A stretch of 64,000 nt of DNA, taken from NCBI GenBank assembly GCA_003671195.1, contig QWPJ01000246.1:26674-90673 (forward strand), given 5' to 3'. Shown piece by piece: positions 44,029 to 54,987 of this stretch. The translations under genes and the position numbers were made by a program. The notes beneath the pieces were generated by a model. The model did not search any database, had not been told where the DNA came from, and saw only the letters and a program-made list of their open reading frames with translations. This DNA is from Planctomycetota bacterium. GTDB taxonomy: Bacteria > Planctomycetota > Planctomycetia > Pirellulales > Pirellulaceae. Within the stretch, counting starts at the first letter, position 1; the number at the start of each line of letters is the position of its first letter.

Positions 44029-45654
44029 ATGGAGACTTTATTTCGCAGAGCCGCCGGACAGCTTATCCATGTCACTAGCCTCGCACCTCGCCCCCGAGGA
44101 CTCGCCCAGCCAGACGCGATGCCCGGAACCGACGGCCCCTGGAGCCTCGGCGATCTAGGCTCCGGCGACATCGGCCCGGGTGCTTATGAATTCCTACGTT
44201 TTCTCCATCGAGCCGGCCAACGATGGTGGCAGATTCTTCCCACTGGACCGGTCGGTTACGGGTACTCCCCCTACCAATCCCCATCCTCCTTCGCAGGAAA
44301 CCCCTTGCTCATCAGCCCCGCATTGCTCGTGCGCGACGGGTTGCTCAAGCAAGAAGACCTCGACGATGCGATGTCCAGGGTCACCCAAGAGGATCTCGAG
44401 CGAGTGGACTTTTCCAAGCTTGCGGCCAGACGCATGGAGCTATTGCGACTGGCGTTTCGCAGGCAACCGACCCATAGGCCCGATTGGGCCCAAGACTCGG
44501 ATGCGTTTCGGCATCGCAATCGAGACTGGCTCGGCGATCACTGCTTGTTCACCGCTTGCAAAGCCCATCACCAGGATCGAGCGTGGCACGAATGGGAACC
44601 TGAACTCCAGAGGCGTGATCCCCAGGCGATGGATGCTTGGCATCGCAAACTCCAAGGTGCCTGCGATTTCGAATCCTTTGTGCAGTTTGTATTCGATCGG
44701 CAGTGGAACGAGTTGCGTCAGTATGCATCGAGTCTAGGGATTGGAATCATCGGCGACATACCGATTTTTGTGTCGATGGACAGTGCCGATGTTTGGTCAC
44801 AGCAGCACCTGTTCGAATTGGATGATCAAGGACATCCGACGCTTGTCGCTGGGGTTCCTCCAGACTACTTTTCGGAAAATGGCCAGCGTTGGGGCAATCC
44901 CCTCTATCGCTGGGAGCAGCACCAGCAAAACGCCTACGATTGGTGGATTCGCAGGTTCCGCAAGTCCCTGGATTGGTGCGATTTGATTCGCATCGATCAC
45001 TTCCGAGGCTTTGAGTCTTACTATGCCATTGCGGCCGAGTACTCCGATGCAAAGATAGGGCACTGGAAGCCCGGGCCGGGTCATGATTTTTTCCACAAGA
45101 TTTCCCAGGGGTTGAATCAGCATCCAGGAGAAGTCTTACCGGTGATCGCCGAGGACCTAGGGTTTATCACGCCCGAGGTGCGCCAACTGCGCGATGCGTT
45201 CGGCTTCCCCGGCATGCGTATTTTGCAGTTTGGATTCGGTGACGCAGTGGCTTCTTCCCTAGATCTACCCCATAACTACCTAAGCCATTGCGTCGCTTAC
45301 ACAGGCACCCACGACAACGACACGGTTGTCGGCTGGTACGCCAGCCAGGCAGGCGAATCGAGCACTCGGACCCAGGATCAGATCGACCGAGAAAAAGCCT
45401 TCGCCATCCGATACTTGGATTGCTCGCCCGATCAGATCCATCGAGCCATGATTCGCTCGATCTGGCGATCCGTCGCATGCTTGGCGATCTCGCCGATCCA
45501 AGACCTCTTGGGGTTGGATACCAAGGCCCGCATGAACACCCCGGGCACGACGGTCGGGAATTGGACTTGGCGTTGTCCATCAGGCCTGCTGACCGAGGAG
45601 CTTGCCGATTGGCTAGGCGAACTGACAGAGACCTACGGAAGATCCGCCCTCTAA
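44029..45654 (+). CDS. malQ: 4-alpha-glucanotransferase
   Basis: 541 residues, GH77. Catalytic residues are D323 (RIDHFRG), E375 (VIAEDLG) and D429 (GTHDND), with the 250s-loop region FVSMDSADVW. It transfers maltodextrin chains and takes part in glycogen and maltose metabolism. Length is typical of a bacterial MalQ without N-terminal extension. It starts 60 bp after asnS and its stop lies 2 bp from the stop of the convergent DUF1559 gene. Confidence 0.95.
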   Translation: METLFRRAAGQLIHVTSLAPRPRGLAQPDAMPGTDGPWSLGDLGSGDIGPGAYEFLRFLHRAGQRWWQILPTGPVGYGYSPYQSPSSFAGNPLLISPALLVRDGLLKQEDLDDAMSRVTQEDLERVDFSKLAARRMELLRLAFRRQPTHRPDWAQDSDAFRHRNRDWLGDHCLFTACKAHHQDRAWHEWEPELQRRDPQAMDAWHRKLQGACDFESFVQFVFDRQWNELRQYASSLGIGIIGDIPIFVSMDSADVWSQQHLFELDDQGHPTLVAGVPPDYFSENGQRWGNPLYRWEQHQQNAYDWWIRRFRKSLDWCDLIRIDHFRGFESYYAIAAEYSDAKIGHWKPGPGHDFFHKISQGLNQHPGEVLPVIAEDLGFITPEVRQLRDAFGFPGMRILQFGFGDAVASSLDLPHNYLSHCVAYTGTHDNDTVVGWYASQAGESSTRTQDQIDREKAFAIRYLDCSPDQIHRAMIRSIWRSVACLAISPIQDLLGLDTKARMNTPGTTVGNWTWRCPSGLLTEELADWLGELTETYGRSAL

Positions 45655-45656
45655 GG

Positions 45657-46604
45657 CTAATCCTGCGTAAGGATCTCGCCGCCGGCCCGTGTGCATAAAG
45701 CGGCTGCAACGGCCAAATCGATCGATTGGTCCGTCCACTGGCAGTGGCCGTCGGCGTACAGGAAATGGCAACCGCCGGGATGAAAGCTGTAGGGTTCGTT
45801 CTCATTGGTCCGATTCATCGCAAATGGAGTCTGAATCGGACCGGCACCCTGTCGCGACCCAGTCGCATCCGAGCCGTCTAAACTAAAACCGCTCTCGCTG
45901 TCTACCCACCCGTTTCCTTGGTCATTCCCTACATCTCGCATAGGTTTCGAATCGCGATAAACCGCAGGTCTTGCACCGCACTCGACGACCAAAGTGGTCT
46001 GCGAGGAACCATCGGTGATGTCGGCAAATCGGGTCGACGAATTGCGGTACATCACCGATCTTGTCGATTCGCTCGCGAGATAGATCTTTGGGGAGATATT
46101 CGCACGAACCCCCATGAGCGCCGCATAGTCGCTTGGCCCAAGCGGACTATCGAGCACCAAAGAGGGACGCGGCAGTTTGGCTACCAAAGAACTTGGCCGT
46201 TGGACCACCGGAGTCGATGGACACTGGTAGACTGCCAGCGGAATGCGGCCAAGGAGCAAATTTCGATCCGCCCACCAATGGCTATTGCGATCGTATCCGA
46301 CGGCAACTTGAGCCTGCTCCAAATGCACCAACACAGACGCTTGCCAACCGATATACACACCCGATGGATTCTGCGCTGAGGCGATTGTCCATCCCGAGGC
46401 GGGAAAGCACTTTCGAGCATCCACAAAATGATGCAGAGCAAGTCCGATCTGACGCAGATTGCTCCCGCAGTGCATCCTTCGAGCCGCTTCTCGTGCTCCT
46501 TGAATCGCTGGCAAAAGCAACCCCACGAGGACCCCAACGATCGCAATACTCACAAGCAGCTCAACCAGAGTGAACGCTCGGTGTGGTCGTGGAGGACTCG
46601 TCAT
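45657..46604 (-). CDS. DUF1559 pseudopilin-like protein
   Basis: 315 residues. Type IV prepilin-like N terminus [18 protein letters not shown] with Ala rather than Gly before the Phe at the cleavage site. Typical DUF1559 body follows, ending with a [14 protein letters not shown] segment, the H-x9-DG motif of this planctomycete family. Dozens of paralogs per genome are usual, and a secretion-system-like surface role is assumed but unproven. Start ATG 46604 puts the prepilin signal at residues 9-11. It follows the large propeller gene by 41 bp on the same strand. Confidence 0.9.
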   Translation of the reverse strand: MTSPPRPHRAFTLVELLVSIAIVGVLVGLLLPAIQGAREAARRMHCGSNLRQIGLALHHFVDARKCFPASGWTIASAQNPSGVYIGWQASVLVHLEQAQVAVGYDRNSHWWADRNLLLGRIPLAVYQCPSTPVVQRPSSLVAKLPRPSLVLDSPLGPSDYAALMGVRANISPKIYLASESTRSVMYRNSSTRFADITDGSSQTTLVVECGARPAVYRDSKPMRDVGNDQGNGWVDSESGFSLDGSDATGSRQGAGPIQTPFAMNRTNENEPYSFHPGGCHFLYADGHCQWTDQSIDLAVAAALCTRAGGEILTQD

Positions 46605-46645
46605 GCTTTTGCTCCGTCGGTGACGATGCCTAACGTCGAGAAACA

Positions 46646-49600
46646 TCAATCATCACCGAAGTTCCCTCGACCGTTGGACTTGTTCTGGTACTTGTTCTCC
46701 TTGGCTTGCTTGTCCAAAAGAACCTGCAATTCGTAGAGCTCATCGGCAAGAGCATTCTCGGGCAGGTTCGGATCGCGATTGACGCTGATTGCATGGCTCT
46801 TGATCACTTTGCCGTCGACGATCAACTGCACGCGGTAGACGCCGTTGGGGACGGGCCGTGGGCCGCGGAAACCGAGGAATCCTCCAGGCGCTCGATTGCC
46901 CGTGGGCGTCGAGGCTGCTCCAGGGTTTTGCGTTCCAGAAGGCTGCGTTCCAGAAGGCTGCGTTCCAGAAGGCTGCGTTCCAGAAGGCTGCGTTCCAGAA
47001 GGTGGCGTTCCAGAAGGTGGCGTTTCAGGGTTTTGCGTCGCCGAGGCGGCCCCGGGACCGGGCGAGGAGGGCTGCTGGCCTTCGGCATCTGCTTCCTCTT
47101 GAACAGGTGGATTTGGAGTGCTAGGGTTCGGGTTCGGTCGATCCGAGGACTCATCGCCGGAGCGTTCGCTCCGCTCGCGAGGAGCTCGACCTGATGGCCT
47201 AGGTCCGCTGCCAGGTCCACCGCTAGGTCCGCCGCCAGGTCCGCGAGCCGCATCGCGGTTGGTTTGGGTAAGGTCCCAGGTCAGCAGGTGCAATCCTGGC
47301 TCGACCTTGGCGGTCAGCTCGTTGATCAATTCCCCGTCGATGTTCTCGACTCGGGCGACGACTTTCTCGGCTTTATTGGGTAACGCATACCAAAGCTTTG
47401 CTCCTTGGGATGGATTTTGTCCGACGAAGCTACGATTGGTTCCGCCGCGGCCAGAATCGTTCCGCCAACGCGTCACGTCGAGCGGGTCAAAAAACGCGAT
47501 CTCTTTGCCGATGTTTTCGGACTTGAGTTGCCTCAATCCGGTCACATCGCAAGCCCACAAACTGCGTCCGTGAGTGGCCACAACGATTTCGCCGTTTTCA
47601 GGATGGATCGCCACGTCATGGATCGCGACGGTTGGCAAGCTTTGGTTGAACGGCGTCCAGTTTTGTCCACGATCGATCGATACCCACAGCGAGAATTCGG
47701 TACCGAGATACAGAAGGCTTGGGTTGACCAAATCCTCCCTCAGGCAGCGAGTCGAGCCCCATGGCAAGCCGGTGTGTAGAGGGTTGAACGTTTCGCCAAA
47801 GTCTTCGGAAACAAACGCATAAGGGTTATCATCATCGGATCGGTGGCCATCCAAGCAGACGTAGACACGACCTTTGTAGTGCCTTGAAGCTTCGATCGTC
47901 GCGACCCAACGAGGGTTGGGTAACTTCAAATTCGCCGTGATGTTCTTCCAGTTCGTTCCGCCATCGCGAGTGACCCACAGTGCGCCATCATCGGTCCCCG
48001 CATACAGGACATTCGAGTCCCTTGGGGACTCGGACAACGCCGTTGCAGAGCCTCGCTGAGTCAGGGTGATTTCGGGCGAAATAGGACGCAGGTCATTGCC
48101 CCGATCCAACGACCGGAAGACGTAGTTGCCAGCGCTATAGAAGATTTTCGAGTTGTGGCTCGAGAGGAGAAACGGCGTATTCCAATTGAATCGATAGCTC
48201 ATTCCATCGACCCGAGCCGGGCGGATCGAACCTCGTTCGCCGGTCCGAAGATTCCGTCGGACAATGGCACCGTTTTGGCTCTCGGCATAGAAAAGGTCCG
48301 GGTCGTTCGGATCGATTCGGCAGACGAAACCGTCGCCTCCGTTGATATTGACCCAATCTTCGTTCAGCGCCCCTCCGGATCGGCTGATTGCTGGACCAGC
48401 CCATGATCCATTGTCCTGCAGTCCACCGGCGACCCAATAAGGCTGCTTGGGGCTGATCGCCACATGATAAAACTGACCGATCGCAGCGGTATTGATATGA
48501 TCCCAAGTCGCCCCACGATCGTGCGTAGTGTAGATACCGCCATCGCATCCGAGGACCATGTGCCGACCATCGCTCGGGTCGATCCAAAGATCGTGACCAT
48601 CGGCATGGACCCTTCGACCAAAATCCTCGTCGAACGTCGCCCCACCGTCTCGGGACTGATGCTGTGCGACCCCCAACACATAGAGATTCTTCTCGTCGCT
48701 CGGATCGACCTTCACGACGCTAAAATACATCGGTCGAGTGTTCAGGGAATTGACACGCTGCCAGCTTGCCCCGCCATCGGTGGACTTATAAACGCCACCG
48801 TACTTGTATCCCTCGGAGCCTTGTTGGTCCTGAATATTGGGGGACTGACCGAAATAGGAGTAGGTGTAAGGTCGAGCGGCCGAGCCTCCGGCAAGCCGAT
48901 CGGCCAGGACGACTTCGATTTCGAGCGTCTGGTCGGCCCGTTTGAGCTTCACCTTGAGTTTGTCGTCGGGCTTATGGGTACGGATTTCACTCACGAGCCC
49001 TTCGTAGTTGGCGATGTCTTTGCCATCGAGTTGAAGGATCACATCGCCGGACTTCAGACCCGCTTTTTCGGCCGGTCCGGCCTCGGTGACCGACGTGAGA
49101 TTGGCACCTCCACCCGAGGCATCTTCACCCTGAATTCCCATAAACACGTTGCTTTGAGCAGGCGACTGCAATCCGCCCCCACCCCCTCCGCGCCCTACGC
49201 GAGCTTCCAGAACGACGCTCAGTTCTATTTTTTCCTCTCCGCGTTGGATCTCGAGTTGGACTTTGTCCCCTTCGGATTTCTTTTGAATCTTTTCGTTCAA
49301 AGCCTGCAGAGCACCGGGGGCTTGTCCATCAACCTTGGTGATCACATCACCGATTTTGACCCCAGCTTTGCCCGCCGAACCGCCGACCGAGACACGTTGA
49401 ACAAGGATCTTTTCCTCCTGGTCCTCGCCCGCCACACCGAGCGAGACTGTCGTAGCCTGGGCTGCAGTGCCCGGTCTTCCCGTCAGTAGGATGTCGAAGG
49501 TCTTGTCCTCGTCTCCCCGTTTGATCGCGATCGATACACGTTGGCCAACACGTTTCTTGCGAAGCGTCTCGAGCAAGGTATCGAATTCAACGAGGTTGGT

Positions 49601-51031
49601 ACCGTCGACAGAGATCAATTGATCGCCGGCTTGCACTCCGGCTTTGGCCCCAGGGCTATCGGTGATGACCTGAGTGATCATCGCTTTGGCATCGATGTTC
49701 TGCCCGACCAAGCCCAGATAAGCGGCAAAAGGTGGCGGTCCCTTGCCGATGTCCTCACAATCGATGATGGCAACCAGAGCGTTTGGCGAATGGAGCTGCC
49801 AATCCAGACCGATCCGACCGGTCATACCCGGTGGAAGCCCCTTGGATATTTTCGTCCAGTTTGTCCCGCCATCGGTGGTGCGGAAAATCCCGCCCCCTTT
49901 GCCCCATTTGCGAATCGGGTCGTAGCCGTCGACTCCGTCGGGTTTGGGGACAGTCCCTGGCCAGGAGTCAAAGCCGTCGCGCATGCGGTCCCACATAGCC
50001 ACGACAATCGTGTTCGGATCGGTAGGACTCATCGCCATATCGATCACGCCGGTTTGGTCATCGACAAAGAGGCTCTGTTGCCAGGTCTTTCCACCATCGG
50101 TGGTCTTGTAGACGCCTCGCTCTGGGTTGTTTCCATAGAGCCGTCCAGCGGCACCGACATAGACGGTATCGGAGTTCTTTGGGTCTACCAAAATCCGGGC
50201 GATTTGATAGGAACGGTCCAAGCCTAGGTGCTGAAATGTTTTTCCACCATCGATGGTCTTGTAAACCCCGTTGCCATAGGAGACCGAATTGCGAGGGTTG
50301 ATCTCGCCGGTTCCTACCCAAAGCACTTCTTTATTGTTCGGATCTGTCGCGATGCTCCCAATCGATACGACTTTTTCACGATCGAATTGGTGTTGAAGGG
50401 ATCCACCGTGGTTGGTCGATTTGAGCAAACCACCCGAAGCGGTTGCGATCCACCAAAGCGACGTGTCCTTTTCGTGAACCGCGATGTCCGAGATACGACC
50501 AGACATGTTCGCCGGACCGATCGAACGCCACTTGATCTCCTCGAGCCAGGAGGGCTCAAGTTTGACGCTCGCAGGGGCTTTCGGTGCAGCGGCTCGTTCC
50601 CCGCGAGGTCGGGGAGTCGGTACCAAATCATTGGCTGGCCGCTCAGGATTTTTTTCAGGACTCTTTTCGGCCGATGGTTTGCTATCTTCGGACGTTTTGT
50701 TTGGAGCTTGGGGCGCTTTACGAGCCGCCAGATCGGTCGAGAGTTGCTCGAGAAGTTTCTCAATCGCCTCGAGTCGCTTTTCGGTAGGAGCAACCGGATC
50801 GACCATTGGAGCTTGGGTCGCAGGCGGCTCCGTTGCAGGCTGAGAGGTCGCAGGCGGCTCCGTTGCAGGCTGAGAGGTTGCAGGCGGCTCCGTTGCAGGC
50901 TGGGCCGGTGGGTCCGCTGGAGCTTGCGGGGCGGGGCTTGGGCTCGGTTCTTGACTCATCGCCAAGCCCGAGGGGACCACCAAGAGCCCGAAGCAACTCA
51001 GACAGATAAAACGCGATAGATTGCGGAGCAT
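46646..51031 (-). CDS. Giant exported BNR/VPS10-like propeller with three inserted PDZ domains
   Basis: 1461 residues, signal peptide about 1-25. Order: Pro-rich linker with a 30-bp repeat (about 35-80), short coiled segment ([14 protein letters not shown]), BNR/Asp-box propeller blades ([31 protein letters not shown]), three PDZ domains (about 437-517, 528-608 and 628-710), further Asp-box blades ([32 protein letters not shown]), and a C-terminal region with GTQPS repeats and a beta domain. Family members are usually called VPS10-type glycosyl hydrolases, but no catalytic residues are evident. PDZ domains between two propeller halves are unusual. Probably a secreted or periplasmic binding protein. 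Confidence 0.85.
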   Translation of the reverse strand: MLRNLSRFICLSCFGLLVVPSGLAMSQEPSPSPAPQAPADPPAQPATEPPATSQPATEPPATSQPATEPPATQAPMVDPVAPTEKRLEAIEKLLEQLSTDLAARKAPQAPNKTSEDSKPSAEKSPEKNPERPANDLVPTPRPRGERAAAPKAPASVKLEPSWLEEIKWRSIGPANMSGRISDIAVHEKDTSLWWIATASGGLLKSTNHGGSLQHQFDREKVVSIGSIATDPNNKEVLWVGTGEINPRNSVSYGNGVYKTIDGGKTFQHLGLDRSYQIARILVDPKNSDTVYVGAAGRLYGNNPERGVYKTTDGGKTWQQSLFVDDQTGVIDMAMSPTDPNTIVVAMWDRMRDGFDSWPGTVPKPDGVDGYDPIRKWGKGGGIFRTTDGGTNWTKISKGLPPGMTGRIGLDWQLHSPNALVAIIDCEDIGKGPPPFAAYLGLVGQNIDAKAMITQVITDSPGAKAGVQAGDQLISVDGTNLVEFDTLLETLRKKRVGQRVSIAIKRGDEDKTFDILLTGRPGTAAQATTVSLGVAGEDQEEKILVQRVSVGGSAGKAGVKIGDVITKVDGQAPGALQALNEKIQKKSEGDKVQLEIQRGEEKIELSVVLEARVGRGGGGGGLQSPAQSNVFMGIQGEDASGGGANLTSVTEAGPAEKAGLKSGDVILQLDGKDIANYEGLVSEIRTHKPDDKLKVKLKRADQTLEIEVVLADRLAGGSAARPYTYSYFGQSPNIQDQQGSEGYKYGGVYKSTDGGASWQRVNSLNTRPMYFSVVKVDPSDEKNLYVLGVAQHQSRDGGATFDEDFGRRVHADGHDLWIDPSDGRHMVLGCDGGIYTTHDRGATWDHINTAAIGQFYHVAISPKQPYWVAGGLQDNGSWAGPAISRSGGALNEDWVNINGGDGFVCRIDPNDPDLFYAESQNGAIVRRNLRTGERGSIRPARVDGMSYRFNWNTPFLLSSHNSKIFYSAGNYVFRSLDRGNDLRPISPEITLTQRGSATALSESPRDSNVLYAGTDDGALWVTRDGGTNWKNITANLKLPNPRWVATIEASRHYKGRVYVCLDGHRSDDDNPYAFVSEDFGETFNPLHTGLPWGSTRCLREDLVNPSLLYLGTEFSLWVSIDRGQNWTPFNQSLPTVAIHDVAIHPENGEIVVATHGRSLWACDVTGLRQLKSENIGKEIAFFDPLDVTRWRNDSGRGGTNRSFVGQNPSQGAKLWYALPNKAEKVVARVENIDGELINELTAKVEPGLHLLTWDLTQTNRDAARGPGGGPSGGPGSGPRPSGRAPRERSERSGDESSDRPNPNPSTPNPPVQEEADAEGQQPSSPGPGAASATQNPETPPSGTPPSGTQPSGTQPSGTQPSGTQPSGTQNPGAASTPTGNRAPGGFLGFRGPRPVPNGVYRVQLIVDGKVIKSHAISVNRDPNLPENALADELYELQVLLDKQAKENKYQNKSNGRGNFGDD
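46931..47020 (-). repeat. 15-bp tandem repeat, 6 copies
   Basis: CGTTCCAGAAGGCTG or the -GTGG variant six times on the + strand. Codes GTQPS/GTPPS repeats in the propeller protein. Confidence 0.9.
50821..50903 (-). repeat. 30-bp tandem repeat, 2.8 copies
   Basis: The unit starts CAGGCGGCTCCGTTGCAGGC and recurs every 30 bp with one change in the second copy. Codes [10 protein letters not shown] in the N-terminal linker of the propeller protein. Confidence 0.9.
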
Positions 51032-51365
51032 GATGGCACAAGGAATCCGTTGTAGGGGGGGTCGGACAGAGCGATCCTTTGAAAGATGACCGATCTGGAA
51101 ACTACGTTGGGAGAGGCCCTTAGCCTAGCTTGAAAAAAACGCGATGGAATCCTTTATGCACAAGTTTTCCCTCAAAAAACAGCGGTTGTTCGCCGCAAGA
51201 CCAGAGGCCCCCCCAATCTGAAAGACCCCGTATCGCAACACCTGGGACTGCCCCGAGTTACCGGCTAAGAACAAAACCACAGAACACACCGAACACACGG
51301 AATGAAAGCCATCTTTTTCCGTGTGTTCCGTGGTTGAGGTATTTGGTCTTCGTGTATTCCGTGTG
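51032..51365. other. Intergenic region with an imperfect inverted repeat
   Basis: 334 bp, no gene. Left arm 51275-51302 (AACCAC then GAACACAC twice, ending GGAA) pairs with right arm 51317-51335 (TTCCGTGTGTTCCGTGGTT) over a 14-base loop; the left arm holds one extra 8-bp unit. Reads like a dispersed repeat or hairpin rather than a terminator, since no poly-T follows the right arm. Confidence 0.5.
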
Positions 51366-53045
51366 TCAGTATCCGAAACCAGCGCGGAACACAAGACTAT
51401 CGTCAGGAGTGATGCTCGCTTCAGGGCGAGTTCGGAAAATCAACTCGCGATTGAACGCGTATCCGACTTCAAAAAAGCAAGTTCGGAAGCCTTGTCGCAA
51501 CAGATCATTCCGCCCTTTTTCAAAGCCGACCATGATCCTCAAGTCATTCATGTCGATCTCTTCGGTCGTATCGGCGTCGAGTTGCTTGATGGTCCAAGCC
51601 CCCCCGCCGTAGTAACCGGTCAAATACCACCAGACATCATGCGTGCCGCAGGTCGTCAAGTAGTGGGAGAGTTTCGGTTCAGGGAAGAAGATATCCCACC
51701 GAGTATCTTGGTTAGGCATCCATAGAATTCCTCCCGCCGGCAACAACTTGATCTTGTTTCGATCGATGTAATAAACCCCGGCCCGAAGGGTCGAATTAGG
51801 GGTCATGCGGAGCCTTCCCAACGCTTTGCCCTGGAGGCGGATGCTATCGTTGTTGATCGCGTCGAAAGCCGAAAAAACCCCAACACGCCAGCCGAGTTCA
51901 GCCCCGAAAGTCTGAAGCGGATCGGTCTCCCAAGTGCTATCGAGAAACGCACTGAATGCAGACCCCGGAAGGTCCGAGCCGGCCGTCTCGGGGCCGGACC
52001 AAAGATGCTGAGCGTAGCTTGGCATCAGGTACCAAGGTTGGCTCATCCCAAAAATTCGCGGAATCGCAAAGACCATGGAAGTTTCAAAATCATGGCTCTC
52101 TATCTGATTGCCTTGGACACCCCCAAAATCTGTATTTCCCGGTAAGTAGGTGTAACGGAACCGAACTCCTTGGCACAGGCGCATCGTCTGCTCAGTCTGG
52201 GTCTGGACCGCTGTGGATGTGTTGTACCACCAAGCATTCCAGGAGTTCGGATAAGGTGCAGGTGGATACCCCCCGGCAGCATACGGGTTGCCAGCATACG
52301 GGTTGGCGCCATAAGGGCTCGGAGAGGGTGCTGTTCCTGGGAACATCACGCCTGGCGATGGGCTAGGATACCCCGGTGATGAGTAAGTCGTCGGCGGGTA
52401 GCCTGTAGGTGGATAGCCAGGTTGAGGATACGTAGGCGGATAACCCGTGGGACTCGCCGGAGCCCCTACGGGCTGACCATAGGTCGGGACCCCAAAGGTC
52501 GAGGTTCCGTAGGGTGGCTGCCCATAGGTAGGCTGCCCGTAGGTAGGCTGCCCGTAAGCTGTAGGAGTTGCGGCTCCGGCTGGGGTTCCGGTAAGCCATT
52601 CCATCCAAGAGTTGTAGGTTTGATTGAAAGTCGACGCCGACGGATAGGCCGGGGGGTACATCGGCGGAGCAGCCGCCGAGGAAGGAGCAGTGCTCGGACG
52701 AAACGTCGGAGCATAAGGGTTGTAGGTCGGCGGAGGTACGGGGTAGGTCGGCGGCGGTACGGAGTAGGTCGGCGGCGGTGCAGAGTAGGTCGGCGGTGGT
52801 GCAGAGTAGGGGGGTAGGGTCGTTGCAGGAAACGCGCCCGATGCGCCGCCGGCGGGAGTCGACGGGTAGCCTGGGCTCGGTGGCATACTCCCGGGTGTGG
52901 TCGATGGAAAGGGTGCTTGGGCCAATCCCGACGGCTCCATCAACAGGGACAATCCCAAGAACACAAGGAAACGCGCAGCGAACTCGAGCCATGGGAGCCC
53001 AGGGGTTGATGCCTTGAGGTTGCGATTTCCAGGGGTTGCCGACAA
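51366..53045 (-). CDS. Probable outer-membrane beta-barrel protein with Pro/Tyr-rich domain
   Basis: 559 residues. Signal segment about 24-43. Residues 45-290 are Pro/Tyr/Gly-rich with PPPTYSA and TYGQP repeats from 21- and 15-bp DNA units. From about 305 the pattern changes to alternating hydrophobic and polar strands (FRYTYLPGN, FGAELGWRVGVFSAF, LRAGVYYIDRN) ending in Phe-Arg-Ala-Gly-Phe-Gly-Tyr, an aromatic end like the outer-membrane assembly signal. Suggests a barrel with an extended periplasmic or surface domain. No transport or enzymatic family is recognised. Confidence 0.6.
   Translation of the reverse strand: MSATPGNRNLKASTPGLPWLEFAARFLVFLGLSLLMEPSGLAQAPFPSTTPGSMPPSPGYPSTPAGGASGAFPATTLPPYSAPPPTYSAPPPTYSVPPPTYPVPPPTYNPYAPTFRPSTAPSSAAAPPMYPPAYPSASTFNQTYNSWMEWLTGTPAGAATPTAYGQPTYGQPTYGQPPYGTSTFGVPTYGQPVGAPASPTGYPPTYPQPGYPPTGYPPTTYSSPGYPSPSPGVMFPGTAPSPSPYGANPYAGNPYAAGGYPPAPYPNSWNAWWYNTSTAVQTQTEQTMRLCQGVRFRYTYLPGNTDFGGVQGNQIESHDFETSMVFAIPRIFGMSQPWYLMPSYAQHLWSGPETAGSDLPGSAFSAFLDSTWETDPLQTFGAELGWRVGVFSAFDAINNDSIRLQGKALGRLRMTPNSTLRAGVYYIDRNKIKLLPAGGILWMPNQDTRWDIFFPEPKLSHYLTTCGTHDVWWYLTGYYGGGAWTIKQLDADTTEEIDMNDLRIMVGFEKGRNDLLRQGFRTCFFEVGYAFNRELIFRTRPEASITPDDSLVFRAGFGY
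52722..52805 (-). repeat. 21-bp tandem repeat, 4 copies
   Basis: GTAGGTCGGCGGCGGTACGGA-type units with small changes between copies. Codes PPPTYSA-like heptapeptides in the barrel protein. Confidence 0.9.
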
Positions 53046-53427
53046 GTTTTCGAGCCGTGGGTAGATGAGGTTACCAAAGCAGAAGGACCGTAACGCCTAC
53101 GTAGGATTTAGCGTTGGCAGGGTTTCACCGTCAAGCGAACTTGAGCGATTCCAACGAAAACCCTGGTTTTAACGAAAAATCTAGTCGATCCGGCGTCACC
53201 CCACCCGCCTATTTTGCCCAAATTGTTGATATCCACCCCAAGGGGAACTATTCTTAAGAGTTGCCGTATTTGAGAATCGGCGCAACCCAACGGCGGTCCG
53301 ATACGAGACCAGAGGTTGTAGGGTTGCCCGTTCGGCCGATAGCCTAGCCAACAGACTAGCCAACAGACTATCGGGCCACGAACTGAAATACGCTAAATCC
53401 GTTACCGCGAAACGTAGTACAAGGCGA
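53046..53427. other. Divergent intergenic region, 382 bp
   Basis: Lies between the barrel gene and the DUF1598 gene. No gene seen. TAGCCAACAGAC occurs twice in tandem at 53345-53368, a small duplication. I cannot assign promoters with confidence. Confidence 0.3.
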
Positions 53428-54849
53428 ATGCTGATGCTTTTCCAAAAACCGTTCCATCGACTCACAAGATTCATCGCCGCCTTGGCGCTCGTAGCGAGCT
53501 TGGCGAACTTGGGATTCTCCCAAGGGAATAACAACAACAATAACGGCGGCGGAAACGGCGGCGGCAATAACAACAACGGCGATACCGGAAATGGTGGGGG
53601 GGTCGAAATCGATCCCCAAGGCGTTCTGCGGATCAGCGCTGTCGACAACACATTGGCTTTGCGGGTCCGAAAGGCCGCTTTGCAAACCGTCGGAAACACC
53701 GACGTTGTCGCGTCGGAAATGCGCAAGGTCTCCTTGAACCGCTTGGAGAAACTCGTCGCAAACCGCGTATCAGAACAGCAGGAACTCGGCGATGAAGTCC
53801 TAGGATTGGCCGGATTGACTCGAATCGAGTACGTCTTTTTCCTACCCGACTCCAACGACATCGTGATCGCAGGTCCGGCCGAAAAGATCCACGTAACGGA
53901 AAACGGCAACCGAGTCGGCCTGAAGTCTGGGCGATCGGTTTTGAGCCTGATGGATTTGATCGTTGCCCTTCGTGTCTATGCTCCTTCGAACGACGCGATC
54001 GGATCGATTGCCGTTTCGATCGAACCGACCCAAGAGGGGATCAAACGGATGAATCAGTACAACGACCAATTCCGAGGACGGGCCAATCAAATCAATCCGG
54101 CTGTTTTAGCCGGTATGAAACAAGCCTTGGGCTACCAAAACGTGATTATCAAGGGGGTTCCGCGCGAGACGAATTTCGCCCGTGTGCTTGTGGAAGCCGA
54201 TTATCGCATGAAGCTCATCGGTCTGGGCCTGGAAAACACCGTGATCCCCTTCAAGCCATGGATCGCTCGCACACAAGCCGGAGCCAATGCAAGCGCACTT
54301 CAGCGATGGTACTTCGAAGCCGATTACGGCACGGTAGCGACCAACGAAGACCGCACTGCATTGCACCTCCAAGGACAGGGTGCCAAGCTCACTAGCGAGA
54401 AGGAATTTCTCTCGAAGACCGGCGAACGGACCCGAGGAGCTGGGGCCGGCGATGCCGCATCGGTGGGTTTTGCCAAGGAGTTCACCCAGAAATTTGAAGC
54501 TCTCGGTGAGGTCATGCCCGTGTTCAGTCAAATGCGCAATCTTTTCGACATGAGCATCGTCGCAGCGTTCATGCAACAAAACGATTTTTATGGAAAAGCC
54601 AACTGGGACCTCGGGGTCTTTGCCGACGAGGAAAAACTCTCGACAAAGATCAATAACGGTATCTCTCAAGTTGAACCTGCCGTCAACGCAATGTGGAAAG
54701 AAGGAACTTTGGTCACCCCGATCGGCGGCGTACACATCTCCGCACGGAAACTGGCCAACGATCCGAAGGTCGACAGCACGCTCGATGCTTCTGCTGAAAA
54801 ACTCTCTGCCCCGCGCGATCTGCGAGAAGATCAGTGGTGGTGGGACTAG
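53428..54849 (+). CDS. Exported DUF1598 protein
   Basis: 473 residues, signal peptide to about residue 32. A Gly/Asn-rich linker (about 33-58) follows, then the conserved body with RKVSLNRLEKLV, VIIKGVPRETNFARVLVEADYRMKLIGLGLE and the C-terminal WKEGTLVTPIGGVHISARK block. This matches the planctomycete-specific DUF1598 family. Unknown function. A strong terminator follows, so it is probably monocistronic. Confidence 0.8.
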   Translation: MLMLFQKPFHRLTRFIAALALVASLANLGFSQGNNNNNNGGGNGGGNNNNGDTGNGGGVEIDPQGVLRISAVDNTLALRVRKAALQTVGNTDVVASEMRKVSLNRLEKLVANRVSEQQELGDEVLGLAGLTRIEYVFFLPDSNDIVIAGPAEKIHVTENGNRVGLKSGRSVLSLMDLIVALRVYAPSNDAIGSIAVSIEPTQEGIKRMNQYNDQFRGRANQINPAVLAGMKQALGYQNVIIKGVPRETNFARVLVEADYRMKLIGLGLENTVIPFKPWIARTQAGANASALQRWYFEADYGTVATNEDRTALHLQGQGAKLTSEKEFLSKTGERTRGAGAGDAASVGFAKEFTQKFEALGEVMPVFSQMRNLFDMSIVAAFMQQNDFYGKANWDLGVFADEEKLSTKINNGISQVEPAVNAMWKEGTLVTPIGGVHISARKLANDPKVDSTLDASAEKLSAPRDLREDQWWWD

Positions 54850-54881
54850 TTCCCATCGTTCGCTACAATATGCTCAAGACC

Positions 54882-54917
54882 AAAGAGCCTCGCTTTCGGC
54901 GAGGCTCTTTGCTTTTT
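54882..54917 (+). terminator. Intrinsic terminator
   Basis: Perfect 12-bp stem AAAGAGCCTCGC (54882-54893) with GCGAGGCTCTTT (54899-54910), 5-base loop TTTCG, then GCTTTTTA. It follows the DUF1598 gene by about 30 bp. Confidence 0.93.
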
Positions 54918-54987
54918 ACGCCACGATGGTTTGCACGCCAAATGATCAGAACTCTCGATCGAGTACCGCATTGACACGAAAGATCCC

